From Cristatella mucedo (taxonomy: Eukaryota > Bryozoa > Phylactolaemata > Cristatellidae): a DNA stretch of 64,000 bases. Below are positions 33,916 through 43,540 of this stretch, in pieces. Location of the stretch: contig WPIO01000123.1 of assembly GCA_009760855.2 (NCBI GenBank), positions 308,001-372,000 on the forward strand, read 5' to 3'. Position 1 is the stretch's first letter, and each line of letters starts with the position of its first letter. The notes beneath the pieces are model-generated. The model worked only from the letters and a program-made list of their open reading frames with translations. It did no database searches and was not told the DNA's origin. A program made the translations under genes and the position numbers.

Positions 33916-34102
33916 ATGGAGCTGGCCAGCGCCTACAGCGACGATTCTTCCGGCGAGCTGCCGCACAGCGAGTCCGATTATCTGGACTCCGCGACTGAGC
34001 AGCAGCAGCAGCAAGAGGCGCTGGCTGCTGCTCGGCTGCTGCAGCAGTTGGGCGGAAACAGCATGCTGCATACCAGCCAGAAGCAGACCGGGTCGATTGC
34101 CT
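33916..34102 (+). CDS. PP2D1: PP2D1 exon 1
   Basis: It encodes residues 1-62: MELASAYSDDSSGELPHSES, a Gln run of five, and an Ala/Leu-rich helix. The donor GCCT|GTGAGT leaves phase 1. An in-frame TAA follows inside the intron, which supports splicing here. Confidence 0.85.
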
Positions 34103-37100
34103 GTGAGTAATTCCGGCGAGCAGGCCCACCCGCCCTTGACCCGCGAGTCTAGCTAGAGTGTGCGCTGCACCGTGCGCCCGACCCGAGGCTCCTGCACAAG
34201 CGCCAGCCAGCAATGAAGAGGGGAGAGAGAGAGAGAGAGAGTGAGAGTGAGAGATCGCCCTCCTCTCATTTCCTTTGCCAATCGTATCTCGTGTGTTGCA
34301 GCAAGCGTGATGCCGAGTCACAGTCTGGGTTTCTCCTTTATCAACGAGCCCGATCTAACGTACTACTGTGGACTCTGTCAGACGTACGTCAATCTGACGT
34401 GCATGAAGGATCACAAGGCCTTTCACTGGGCGCTAGCTAAACTGCAATACAGCGAAACTGAAATGCCCAAGGACGTGGTCGAGCTGGCGTCTAGGCGGCG
34501 CTTTCTCATAAAGCTGATGGTTCAGCAGCAAAAAGCAGGCGATGAAGCGCGACGACTGGGCTTCATAAATAGAATAGACGAGGCGTACGAGCTCCTGAAG
34601 CAAGACCTGGAGGACACGTTCGAGCAGTATAGGAAAGTGAACGACGAGAGAGCGTCGTCTGCCGTCGTATCTGGCCGAGGTCTGTCGTGCAGCCTCGATG
34701 CCGTCAAGGCGATAGGAGTTTGCGGAAGTATCAATGCGCGGTGGAAGAGTGAGAACGAAGACGCCGCGGTGTATCAGGACCACTTCGGCAACGATGCGCA
34801 CAAAACCTTTCTCGCCATATTCGATGGTCATAATGGTCGCTACGCAGCTGCCATGGCAGCCAATGAGCTGCACCACATCCTTCTCAGCCGGATGAGCGAG
34901 TTTGATGCGACCACCAAGTGTGTATGCACGTTCAACATGCTCGAGCAGAACGACGTGACCCACTACCTCGGCAAGCCTTGGCCGACATTGACCGACGCGG
35001 AGGCTAAAGGCATCATTCACCGAGAGAGCGCCAATGACGTGCACCAGTTTCTGTATCACTGCAAGGAGGCCGGCATAGCACTTCCGAATAGCACTTCCGA
35101 AGCTCAGCTAAGTAAAGCCGAACTCGCGGTGCCTCAAGGAAGCAGCAACCGGAAGGAAGAAGCCCTGGAGCCGGACTCTTATGGCCACCGGATGTTGCAG
35201 GCCGTCAGGGACGCTTATCAGCAGACGGACCTAATCCTGTCCTATGGAAAGGACGAGAAGTCGCGCGTGCGCTGGAGCGGCGCGTCGGCGCTGACTCTCG
35301 TGCTCGTAGATGAATCCGGCGAGAATTCGCCAATTCATGCTCAACCTGCTGCCACAGACGCACAGACCACAAGTACAAGTACAACGATTTCGGCCAACGA
35401 TGACGCTGATGTTGTTGCACGAATTTACTTGGGAAACACAGGTATGAGGCTTGCCCAATCTCCGAGTTATTTTCGTAGTCTACGAAGACTACTAGCCCTC
35501 CAGACGCTATGCCTCTCGTTTTCCTTCCGAGATGCCTAGACTTCGTGCTGCCAAGCATAGCAGGATCAGGTTCTGTGACAGAATTTTTAGATGATGCTAT
35601 TATCAGGCCTCTTATTAAAAAATCGAGCTAGATCAGTTGAACTTACTGGTGAATTGTAAAAAAGTAATACGATTTGAGCAACGATCGAATAATTGTTTTG
35701 AGTACATTTCATAATACAACATTCTGGAAATGGGATCTGAAGTTTTGACGATTTCCACATTAAAGAAAAGCAATGGAAAACGATTAGGAAAACCGGATGT
35801 AATTTGGGAGTAAGCCGGCAGCAACATAGAACATATTTGCAGATGGTTGATATATGTACATGGCTATGACATTTGTGAAACTTCGTTTGCAGTGTAGCTT
35901 TGTGCTTCGCGAATTACATAAATCTGCCGATGCTCTACTGATCAACGTTAAATCTCAAATATTAGTTCACCTCTGCTTTTACATCACTTGCATCAGCTTA
36001 CCCGACTTTTTTTGATAAAACTCTGCAAAAAAATGCAATGCATGTAATGCAAAATCCGCGAACTTAATGTTCTGCAATCATGGACACGTATTGCAAAAGT
36101 AATCCGTGCAAAATGATCTTGTGCGGTGGTGCACAATCAAAGTGGAGCTCATATTTGAAACTCCACGCTGCTCCGTTAAGTATCGGGGCCGTGTGAGCTT
36201 CCAAGTAAGCGGGCGCTTTGCACGCCGCGCTCCTCCGCGCGCTTTCAGGAAACGTGCAGGCCGTGCTAGTGCGAGACGACGGGCCGAGCGTCGTGTCGAA
36301 GAAGCACACCGGCCTGAGCAGGAAGGAGCGCGCACGCGTCGAAGCCGCCGGTGAGTTTCGCGCGGCGGCGGCGGCGCCCTGCAGCCTCGCGCAGCTGAGC
36401 GTGCGGAGTCAGGCGCGAAGCCGCCCGACGCCGCACGCTCTTTTGAGATCCCTCTGAGAAGCCCTGAAGCTTATTCTTTTTTCGCGCACTTATTTGGAGA
36501 TCCATTGTATCTTCGTGCGCACTTCTCGAAGTGTTTCACTAGAGTTTAACCGCCGGTTGATTTGACTCTCGGACGGACTGCGGGACGCCTTGTCAGAACC
36601 TCTTGGCTATACTTCTGAAGGTGACAGATGAGGATGCCTGAACTCCAATTTTTCCCTAGGGAACAATGACAGCTGAAGTTACATCTTAAATAAAAAATAA
36701 ATATACTTCACGTTTATAGAGCCCGAAAGAGAACTTAATATCTATTCAGGTGCTTCACGTATACCAGGGGGCTCGAACGCACGACCTCTGTCATCAAATA
36801 CATCCACCTTGACATCGGTCGTTAAAGGCGAGCACCTAATACCACTGGACCATACTAGCGCGTACGACTCGCTACTTTGAATTACAAAGTAATTGCTGCG
36901 CTGGTTTGGTTCGGCGGTTAAGGTGCTCGCCCCGATCAAGGTCTGGCCGAGGTCGTAATTGCTCGAGCCCCGTGACATATGTGAAGCACCTAAATAGAGA
37001 TTAAGTTCTCTTGGGGCGCTATAAAAATGAATTTTATGTATAAAACCGAGCACAGCTTCGCCGATTTGGGTTTTCCTACCGTCAAACCCTTAGATTATGA

Positions 37101-40100
37101 CATTCCTTTATCAACACTTATAGTTGAGAAACCCGCAAAGAATCTCGAGCATTTCCGTAGTCGAACCAGTTTGGCAGGCGCGCGACGCAATAGCAACTGA
37201 TTCGTTAGCGACTGATAGCAACTGATTCGTTATAGCGAGGTACACATTTGCAGTTGGTGTAGGCATATACGGTGTTCCTCGTTTATCGCAGTTAATCAGC
37301 TACAGACTCTACCGCGATAAGTGAATTTCTGCGAAGTAGGATTCTGTAGTTATAACCCAAATATTTTCGCAGTTACAGCACAGAAAGCCTGCTCACGACC
37401 CCTTTAAATACGGTTTTTAACACTATTAGAGCCCTCTGGACATAACACCATGTTAGTGACAATTACACTCGTATTACCAATATATTAGCCAAAATAAGAG
37501 AACCTTAGACTTATTAGACGTTAAAAATATCGTATTATTATTTAATTTACATTTAATTGCACTCACGCAGTTCTTACAAACAACCACTACCTTATGAAAA
37601 TAGTGCAACTTGTTCAATGGTGAAGCGATGAAGATATTAATAAGAACAACAATGCAGTTGATAAGCATCCTCAGATAACTCAATCTCTTTCTAGGCGCTT
37701 TACATTTGCTGCAAAGGAAACACGATCGAATAATGAGTGGTGTCATGCTTGATAAACAATATGAATAACATGGTTAGGAGTGACATGCACAGGGTCAGCA
37801 TGCAAGTGTGGTTTGTGGCAGCATGCAATAATAATAATAATAATAATGCACTTGATAAAGCGCTGTCAGAGAACTAAATCTCTCTCTAGGCGCTTTACAT
37901 TTGCTGCAAAGGGAAATGCAATTGAATGGTGAGTAAAATCATGCTTGATAAACGAACAAAAGGATTAACATGGTTAGGGGTGACATGCAACAGAGTCAGC
38001 ACGCATAAGCACACGAAGGACGAATCGCAGGGACCCACTAAATGCTTTCATAAATAGGTGCTGAAATTTACTGCACAGCAGAACAGTTCTTGTCCTGACA
38101 CACAAGAAAGTGAAGCTGCTGCACCTCGCGTCCAAGGATTTCCGGAAGTGCTCTCCATTGCGTACAGTAATTTCAATTTTAATTGTAATAATGGGTATTA
38201 CTGACTCAGGCAACCGAGCGCGCGTTGCATAATTTTCACTATCTCGATAAACTTTTCAAAGAATATATATTTTATAAACCACGGTAGAGTGAAACCTCGA
38301 AAGTCCAAGCGCGAAGTGGCGGGAAAAGACTGCAGAGACTGTGATGCGGCAGTACGAATGACCTGGCTCGGTCCAGAAGTCCCGCCTCGAGCCAAAGTCA
38401 AAGTGATTGTATTTGATGACCGAGGTCGTGCGCTCGAGCCCCGAGGCAAACGTGAAGTGCTTGATAAGAAATTCAAGTTCTCTTAGGGCGCTATAGAAAA
38501 TAATTATATATATATATATATATGCCGTATTATAGATACTATATAGTTACACACACACACATATATATATATATAAAGCTTATGGTCTGAAGAGTGAGCT
38601 GGCGTCTATGGTTTTGCTTTAAAAAGTTGGCCAGTGCGTGCACTGTGAGTCGGTCGGCAGCGAGTGGCGCCGAGCTGCAAGTGCGGAGGGAGCAGAGGGC
38701 GAAGGACAGCCGAAGGATCCGAGATGCTGGTTTCAAGCGCTGCAAGATGGCGGATGCTGGCGCACGATGAGCCACGCGCCGGATGATCCAAGGAGTCATA
38801 TCTTGCGTCGCGTGACGCCCGCAGCTCCGAGCTCTGGCGCCGAGCGAACTCTACGAAACGACGCCACGCGCGCCTGCGAACCGCGGCGGCGGCGCGCGCG
38901 TTCTGTCCGCTGCGCTGAGTGAGTTGAGAGGCGCCACTTGGCGGCGGCGGCTGCGGCGGCGGCGCGCTCGACGCGGGAGGCTCGACGTCGCGAATCACTC
39001 GCGCCCGCAGGTGGCTTCTTCAGCGACAGCGACCGGGAACTGCGCGTCAACGGCGTCCTGTCGTCGACGCGAGGCCTGGGCAACCACGGCGATCCGCGGC
39101 TGAAGCGCTGCATCAGCTGCGAACCGCACGTGAGACGGGTGGACGTCACGAGCAAATCGCAGTTCATGATTTTAGCGACGAACGGAGTGTGGGAGGTGTT
39201 CACGCCGCAGGAGGCCACCGACATTCTGCTGCAGGTACTCGCTTCACTTCAGCCGCCCTCGCGGCGCTGGCCCTCGCTCAGCGGAAGGCGCTTTTGTCCA
39301 AGTGCTAAAGCAAGCGCAACGCGTCGATGTTTCTTGTTTTAAGTTCTACCGCCGCAGAGTCTGCCGCCGCAAGGTGAGCGCCTGCCGTAGTGGCGCCATC
39401 ATTCTGGATCCGCTTCGTAGCGGCCTCGCAGAAGCCTCTGTGTCCGTCTCACAGGCGGCCTTGCGATGCGGGCGTTTTTGACGTCTCGTCGTGCGCCCAC
39501 CGAGCGCTGCCTTGCGTACCGTTAGTAGCGTCCCCGTTAGGCGCTTCGAGCCTGCGCTTCTCGACCTGCATTTAATTCTTCTCGCATCCCGCTCGCTGCG
39601 AGGCTTTGAGATTTACCTCCTCTCGCTAAGCGGTGGCACTTCGTCACGTTTCTTACCGCCGCGTTTTGCTCTCTCGCCTCTCGTCGCCGCGCGCGCGTTC
39701 AAAAAGTGTCGGACCTGCCTGGACCTGCCTGGAGGGTGCGGCCGGCGGCCGGCGGCTTGACGCCGCTGACGCGTCGCTGAAGCAGTTCACGTTTCGACTT
39801 TTGCCATCGCGCGCTGTGCCGCCGCCGCCACCCTGCGGAGGCTGCTGTACTAACACTGTCGTGCCACCCTCCAGTTGGGGATCTTGATCGCACGCCTCCT
39901 AGCCGGCTGGTCACGAGCCGGCTCAGTCACGTGCCGGCGCAGTTACCAGTCGGCTGGCGGGCTCGATTGCGCGGCTTAATTGCAGCCTACAGCCCATATT
40001 TGTCAACCTTCAGCTGGTAGCTACCGATAGATTACCCGCTTCAACGAAGAGCTGGCAACCGGTGGTAGAGCTCGCCTGCTCGGCCGAGGTCATGGGTTCG

Positions 40101-42062
40101 AATTTTGCCGAAAGCAATTCTTTTTTGCATCTATTATTATTATTATTAAAGCAATTCTTTTTTGCATCTTAAGTGTAATAATTGTCACTGAAGCTGCTCT
40201 GATGGTGCAAAGTAAAGTGAAGGTGAAGGCGATTCAACTGCCTCAGCTATCTAGCGGCAGGAAAGCCTATCGCGTGGCCACGTCACGCCGGTGGTACTGG
40301 CCAATAGAGAATCGACAACTGTTCAGCTGATGCGAACCAACGACTCGGGTCGCGAAGTGCAATTGCCTTACCCCCTCCGGCTTGAGATCGGGGGTTCAAC
40401 GTTCAAACTGCAAAGTTCAGCTGGTCCGAGGTTTTCAAGCTCGCGGCCACTCGTGGACGGAACCGCACAGTAGGCGTGCTTCTGGCTGCTGGTACTGCAC
40501 GTAGTGCCGAGCGGATGCCGTCGAATCGGCTAACCGAACATTTCTCACGAAAGGCGGAGAATCGTTAATTATTAAATAGGTTTTAAGCTCCTTGCAGTGT
40601 GCTAACTTTTAACTCAACCTATAGTGCTGATAAGTCACTAGCTTACTGCACTCGCTAATACGTGGGCACCGATAGGGAAGTCGTAGTTGCTTTTATCCGT
40701 GGTGCTGTTTGTTGAATGTTAATAGCTCTACCACCCTATCATCAGTCGGACTAGATGCACAGTGGCACCGGAGCCCTGGTCAGCAAGGTCAGTTAGCCAG
40801 CGAGGTCAGCGGCTCTGTGCCTCTGACCCCAGGTCCATTTGTAGATGCTGCCTGCCAACCGAATACCGACGCCCGGCGACGTGAGTCCGAGCATTCTGAA
40901 ACTGCTGCAAAGTAAGATTGGCCGGGCACAGCAGAGAAATAGCGACGTCTCGTCATTGTCAGGTTAGTGGGTCGTTACCACTGTTCCGGCGGCCTGGCGG
41001 CAGACTGACGCGTTCTTATCGGTTGGCTGCTTAACTCGGCAACTTCTCTTGTGCATGCTGCCATTAACCATATTTGCATGCTAATCCTGTGTAGGCCGAG
41101 CTGGTTTGGTCTAGCGGTTAAGGTGCTCGCCCCGGCCAAGGTCTGACTGAGGTCGTGGGCTCGAGCCTCGAGGCATATGTGAAGTGCCTGAATAGAGATT
41201 AAGTTCTCTTGGGGCGCTGTATAAATGAATTATTTTATTTTTATTTTTTTATGTCACCCCTAACAATGTTATACTTGTTGTCATTGAGCATGCTACCACT
41301 AACCATTCGATCGTGCTTCCTTTGCAGCCAATTTAAAGTGCCTAGAACGAGTTAGAGTTCGCTGAGGGCGCTATATCAAATGTATTATTATTATAATTAT
41401 TCTCTTTGGTGTGTGTAGTCGGTGCCAGTCCTTCGAGCAATGCCTCATGCTGCTGCTGTGCTACCGTTTGTGCATTTTTGAAACCTTGTGCGCTGAGAGG
41501 CGGTTTTTTAAGTGGCTCAAGCTGTTAACCATTAGACAGATGTAGGCGAATCCCCCAATCGTCGCAGATTGCGAACAAGGTCGATATTGCGATTAGGCGC
41601 CTAGTTCGTGCTCTTAGTTATTATTGGGCCTCTTTTGATGTTAAATATCGCGATTCAGGTGACGTTCGTGTCAGCAGTAGTCCAGAGATGGCCGCCGAGC
41701 AAGCTCCGAGCAAGCGGCAGGTTTCCAGCGAAGGCAGTGGTGTCGGCGGTGGCGTTACGTGGCAGCTGTCTTTGTCGCCAGAGAATGACTCCGCTCTGCG
41801 GGACAATTCAGCTGCCAGCAAAACGCTGTCGGCGGCAGCGGACGACCAGCCGCCACCGCCCGCGACGACGACGAAGCAGGAGAAGCACTCGGCCGACGGC
41901 CACCGTGCCGAGGCTCCGGATCCGGTTCGCTACCCGGTAGACTACGATCACAAAGCGCTCGCTAAAGACATGGCAGAAAGACTGTGCCAGGCAGCGCTGT
42001 TGGCGGGCTCCAAGGACAACGTTACCGCCATGGTCATTCTCTTCCCCGCCGTCCGCATTTGA
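33916..42062 (+). CDS. PP2D1: PP2D1-like pseudophosphatase (PP2C fold), 6 exons, 724 residues
   Basis: Exons 33916-34102, 34302-35441, 36249-36350, 39011-39234, 40845-40962 and 41659-42062 join in frame (2175 nt) with GT-AG borders. After a Gln-rich N-terminus comes a C2H2-like module (Cys85, Cys88, His100, His104), also present in vertebrate PP2D1, then a PP2C-like domain from about residue 200 to the end. Key points: FDGHNG (Asp237) keeps the first metal-binding Asp; GNTGNVQAVL replaces the usual NxGDSR strand; TRGLGNHGD replaces the RALGD motif; ILATNGVWEV has Asn534 where active PP2Cs have Asp (Asp239 of PPM1A); GSKDNVTAMVI keeps the final Asp (710). The same substitutions occur in vertebrate PP2D1, so orthology is strong and loss of catalysis is ancestral. 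A scaffold or decoy role is inference. ATG 33916 (AAGGCGATGG) is chosen over an upstream GTG. Confidence 0.92.
34302..35441 (+). CDS. PP2D1: PP2D1 exon 2: C2H2-like module and N-terminal PP2C half
   Basis: It encodes residues 63-443. It holds CGLCQTYVNLTCMKDHKAFH, a helical segment, GVCGSINARWKSENEDAAV, FLAIFDGHNGRYAAAMAANE, RVRWSGASALTLVLVD and ARIYLGNTG. The acceptor GTGTGTTGCAG completes a Ser codon. The donor ACAG|GTATGA leaves phase 1 inside the GNTGN motif. Residues about 275-310 and 355-385 are polar loops. Confidence 0.93.
35620..35830 (+). repeat. Third copy of the 11-kb inverted-repeat unit
   Basis: Aligns with the left arm at 11040-11225: GAAGTTTTGACGA against GAAGTTCTGGCGA, and CCGGATGTAATTTGGGAGTA against CCGGATGTAATCTGGAAGTA. 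It shows that the unit is a dispersed repeat, not a single local duplication. It lies in PP2D1 intron 2. Confidence 0.75.
36249..36350 (+). CDS. PP2D1: PP2D1 exon 3
   Basis: It encodes GNVQAVLVRDDGPSVVSKKH, TGLSRKERARVEAAG. The strand-turn-strand and the following H-----E--RV---G are standard PP2C, and NVQAVL is shared with vertebrate PP2D1. Acceptor GCTTTCAG, donor CCG|GTGAGT; 102 nt, phase 1 to phase 1. Confidence 0.93.
36705..36860 (-). mobile_element. SINE S1, subfamily with insert
   Basis: S1 in reverse orientation with an extra block containing GTATTTGATGACAGAGG before the B box. The same block is in the copy at 38360-38505, which defines a subfamily. It stands head to head with the S1 at 36895. 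Confidence 0.8.
36895..37036 (+). mobile_element. SINE S1, full length
   Basis: CTGGTTTGGTTCGGCGGTTA (A-box region), CCAAGGTCTGGCCGAGGTCG, the eroded B box and the LINE-like 3' core ending AAAATGAATT. Confidence 0.85.
37625..38060 (-). mobile_element. LINE A 3' ends, one inside the other
   Basis: A copy starting at about 37650 (core, UTR up to GTGGCAGCATGCA) is interrupted at 37827 by the AATAATAAT tail of a second, better-preserved copy (37827-38060). Confidence 0.8.
38360..38505 (+). mobile_element. SINE S1, subfamily with insert
   Basis: B box GGTCGTGCGCTCGAGCC, the subfamily block TGTATTTGATGACCGAGG, and the 3' core ending in a TA microsatellite. Confidence 0.8.
38505..38580. repeat. 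(TA)n and (CA)n microsatellites
   Basis: A TA run, ATACTATATAG, a CACACACA run and a second TA run. The first TA run is the expanded tail of the adjacent SINE. Confidence 0.85.
38590..39010. other. GC-rich intron sequence before PP2D1 exon 4
   Basis: CpG-rich, open in several frames (for example minus 38606-38998), without recognisable protein similarity. It could be an internal promoter or an old repeat; I make no call. Confidence 0.4.
39011..39234 (+). CDS. PP2D1: PP2D1 exon 4 with the Asp-to-Asn site
   Basis: It encodes residues 477-551: GGFFSDSDRELRVNGVLSST, RGLGNHGDPRLKRC, QFMILATNGVWEVFTPQEAT and DILLQ. It contains two departures from active PP2Cs: GLGNHG in place of ALGD, and ATNG in place of A(S/C)DG. 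The acceptor is CGCCCGCAG and the donor CTGCAG|GTACTC, phase 0. Confidence 0.93.
40050..40169 (+). mobile_element. tRNA-like SINE head, plus a tail-only LINE insertion
   Basis: 40050-40132 has A-box-like GGTGGTAGAGCTCGCC and B box GGTCATGGGTTCGAAT. Its last 22 bases (40111-40132) recur exactly at 40148-40169, separated by (ATT)5. This is what a LINE A insertion reduced to its ATT tail, with a 22-bp target duplication, would look like. Confidence 0.7.
40845..40962 (+). CDS. PP2D1: PP2D1 exon 5
   Basis: It encodes MLPANRIPTPGDVSPSILKL, LQSKIGRAQQRNSDVSSLSG. This is a variable loop inserted between the last helix and last strand of the fold; vertebrate PP2D1 also has a long insert here. I chose it because it is the only segment that joins phase 0 (exon 4) to phase 1 (exon 6). 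Acceptor CCATTTGTAG, donor TCAG|GTTAGT. Confidence 0.8.
41047..41400 (+). mobile_element. LINE A 3' UTR, split by SINE S1
   Basis: GCATGCTGCCATTAACCATA runs up to the SINE at 41095, and the same UTR resumes with ATGTCACCCCTAAC at 41251, then the 3' core and ATTATTATT tail. Confidence 0.85.
41095..41250 (+). mobile_element. SINE S1, full length, inserted in LINE A
   Basis: GCTGGTTTGGTCTAGCGGTT, GGTCTGACTGAGGTCGTGG, GCTCGAGCC, AGTTCTCTTGGGGCGCTGTA and a T-rich tail. This is one of the cleanest S1 copies. Confidence 0.9.
41659..42062 (+). CDS. PP2D1: PP2D1 exon 6, C-terminus
   Basis: It encodes residues 591-724: DVRVSSSPEMAAEQ, a polar loop, ALAKDMAERLCQAALLAGSK and DNVTAMVILFP, then TGA at 42060. 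DVRVS and the ALLAGS(K/R)DN block are shared with vertebrate PP2D1. The acceptor is GCGATTCAG; other frames through this exon are shadows. Confidence 0.9.
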
Positions 42063-42342
42063 CCGACTGCCACCGATGCGTCGGCCGACGAGCTGAACGT
42101 GGACCGCGGCAGCTCAGGCCCGGCCAGTATTGTTGATGACGTCAACAGATGCCTAGATCGGCCGTTGCTAATTGGACATTCAATTAGCTGCAAACTCTAG
42201 CGCCTGCGTGTTACCTCGCTTTAATTTAGCCTTGCTTTGGTTCAGCTTCAATTTTTATCGGCACTGGGAGAGCACGACTAGCTAGGCTCTTGTGTCTAGC
42301 GCCCTCGTTATACATCGCTCACGATTCGGCGTAGTTTTACCG

Positions 42343-42348
42343 AATAAA
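42343..42348 (+). promoter_or_regulatory. PP2D1: Polyadenylation signal of PP2D1
   Basis: AATAAA lies 281 bases after the stop and is followed by TCGTCTCCTCTGGATTCTG. The LINE-derived repeats start just beyond it. Confidence 0.75.
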
Positions 42349-42442
42349 TCGTCTCCTCTGGATTCTGCTGATTTCCAAAGAATCCGTCCAGTCCACACAT
42401 CTTTTTTTCCTTGTTTCCGAACAGTAATTTTTCCTTATTTTC

Positions 42443-42510
42443 AATAATAATAATACAGTTGCATAGCGCCTTCAGAGACTGAATCTTTCTCTAGGCACGC
42501 TAGCAGTTGA
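42443..42510 (-). mobile_element. LINE A 3' tail fragment
   Basis: AATAATAATAC, GCGCCTTCAGAGA and TCTAGGCACGC, truncated after 65 bases. Confidence 0.7.
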
Positions 42511-42616
42511 GCTCGTAGCTTCATAAGTTGGAGCAAACCAGCTGCATCTTATAAAATGACTTAAATGAATGGTTGTTGTTGTAGTAATAACGATATCCGT
42601 AAATTTGAAAAGCATG

Positions 42617-42896
42617 GTGAGCCATGATGGCACACTAGGTAAGGTGGTTGCTTTCATGACCTCGCACCCGAGGTCGTGGGTTCGATTCCTGCGGTGGACG
42701 ATCCTTTATCGCTACTGCAAGCGGTTGTGATAGCCATAATAATAATAATAATAATAATTCACTTGATAAAGCGCCCTCAGAGAACTCAATCTCTCTCTAG
42801 GCGCTGTACATTTGCTGTAAAGTGAAATGCAATTGAAGGCTCCGTAAAGGCTCTTCCGTAGGCATACAAAAAGAGACTGTTGAATCAGCTAGGATG
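42617..42896 (+). mobile_element. SINE S2 split by a LINE A tail
   Basis: 42617-42735 is the S2 head and middle (GTGGGTTCGATTCC, GCGGTTGTGATAGCC). 42837-42896 is its 3' end (CCGTAAAGGCTCTTCCGT, GACTGTTGAATCAGCTAGG). Between them sits the LINE A insertion listed next. Confidence 0.88.
42736..42836 (-). mobile_element. LINE A 3' tail inserted in SINE S2
   Basis: AATAATAAT, GATAAAGCGCCCTCAGAGAA, CTAGGCGCTGTACATTTGC, TGCAATTGAA. This 100-base 5'-truncated copy is almost identical to the start of the one at 31947, so it is recent. Confidence 0.88.
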
Positions 42897-43023
42897 TAAT
42901 TATTTATTTATTCACAGAGAACTAAATATTTTTGGGCAGATACTATCGCACTCCATCGACATCTTGTAATGTGCTCCCAAGCGAATCGGGACGAGCCCGT
43001 CGATTTCGATGCAAGTGTACCTT

Positions 43024-43540
43024 TAATAATAATAATAACAATAATAATGTACTTGATAAAGCGCCCTCGGAGAACTTGATCTCTTTCTAGGCGCTTTACA
43101 TTTGCTGAAAAGGGAAATGCAATTAAATGGTAAGTAAAGTCATGCTTGAAAAACAAACAAAATGAATAACATGGCTAGGGGTGACATGCACAGGGTCGGC
43201 ATGCAAATGTGGTTAGTAGCAGCATGCACAGTGTCAGCACGCATAAGCAAGTGAATGACGAATCACAGGGACCCACTAAATGCTGTCCTAAATAGGTGTG
43301 TTTTTAAGTTCCTTTTAAATGTGGTCAGGTCAGGGGATGTTCTGACTCAGGTTGGGAGGGAGTTCCAGGCTTCGGGAGCATACGAACTAAATGCGCGATC
43401 TCCAAAGGATTTGAGGTTTGTACGAGGTATTTCTAGACTGTTGGATGCCGAAAAGCGGGTGGTACGATGCTTGGCCTGATGGGGGAGTATGTCGTAGAGA
43501 TAGGCTGGAGCCATAGAATGAAGGGACCTAAAAGTGAGTG
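43024..43540 (-). mobile_element. LINE A 3' part, well preserved
   Basis: Tail, 3' core, UTR and C-terminal RT block (SLHSMAPAYLYDILPHQAKH, IPRTNLKSFGDRAFSSYAPE). It is closely similar to 13690-14160 and 31947-32465. Confidence 0.9.

Noticed and set aside
34433-35059. 208-codon minus-strand ORF
   Set aside because: Antisense shadow of PP2D1 exon 2, which is supported by clear homology.
38606-38998. 130-codon minus-strand ORF
   Set aside because: Compositional ORF in a GC-rich intron; Pro/Arg/Ala-rich without a recognisable domain.
41095-41180. tRNA gene (A and B boxes)
   Set aside because: No cloverleaf can be closed; the same head recurs in at least nine places with a LINE-type tail, so these are SINEs.
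41608-41940. 110-codon + ORF across PP2D1 exon 6
   Set aside because: It runs through the intron and is in the wrong frame; the frame with ALLAGSKDNVT is the coding one.
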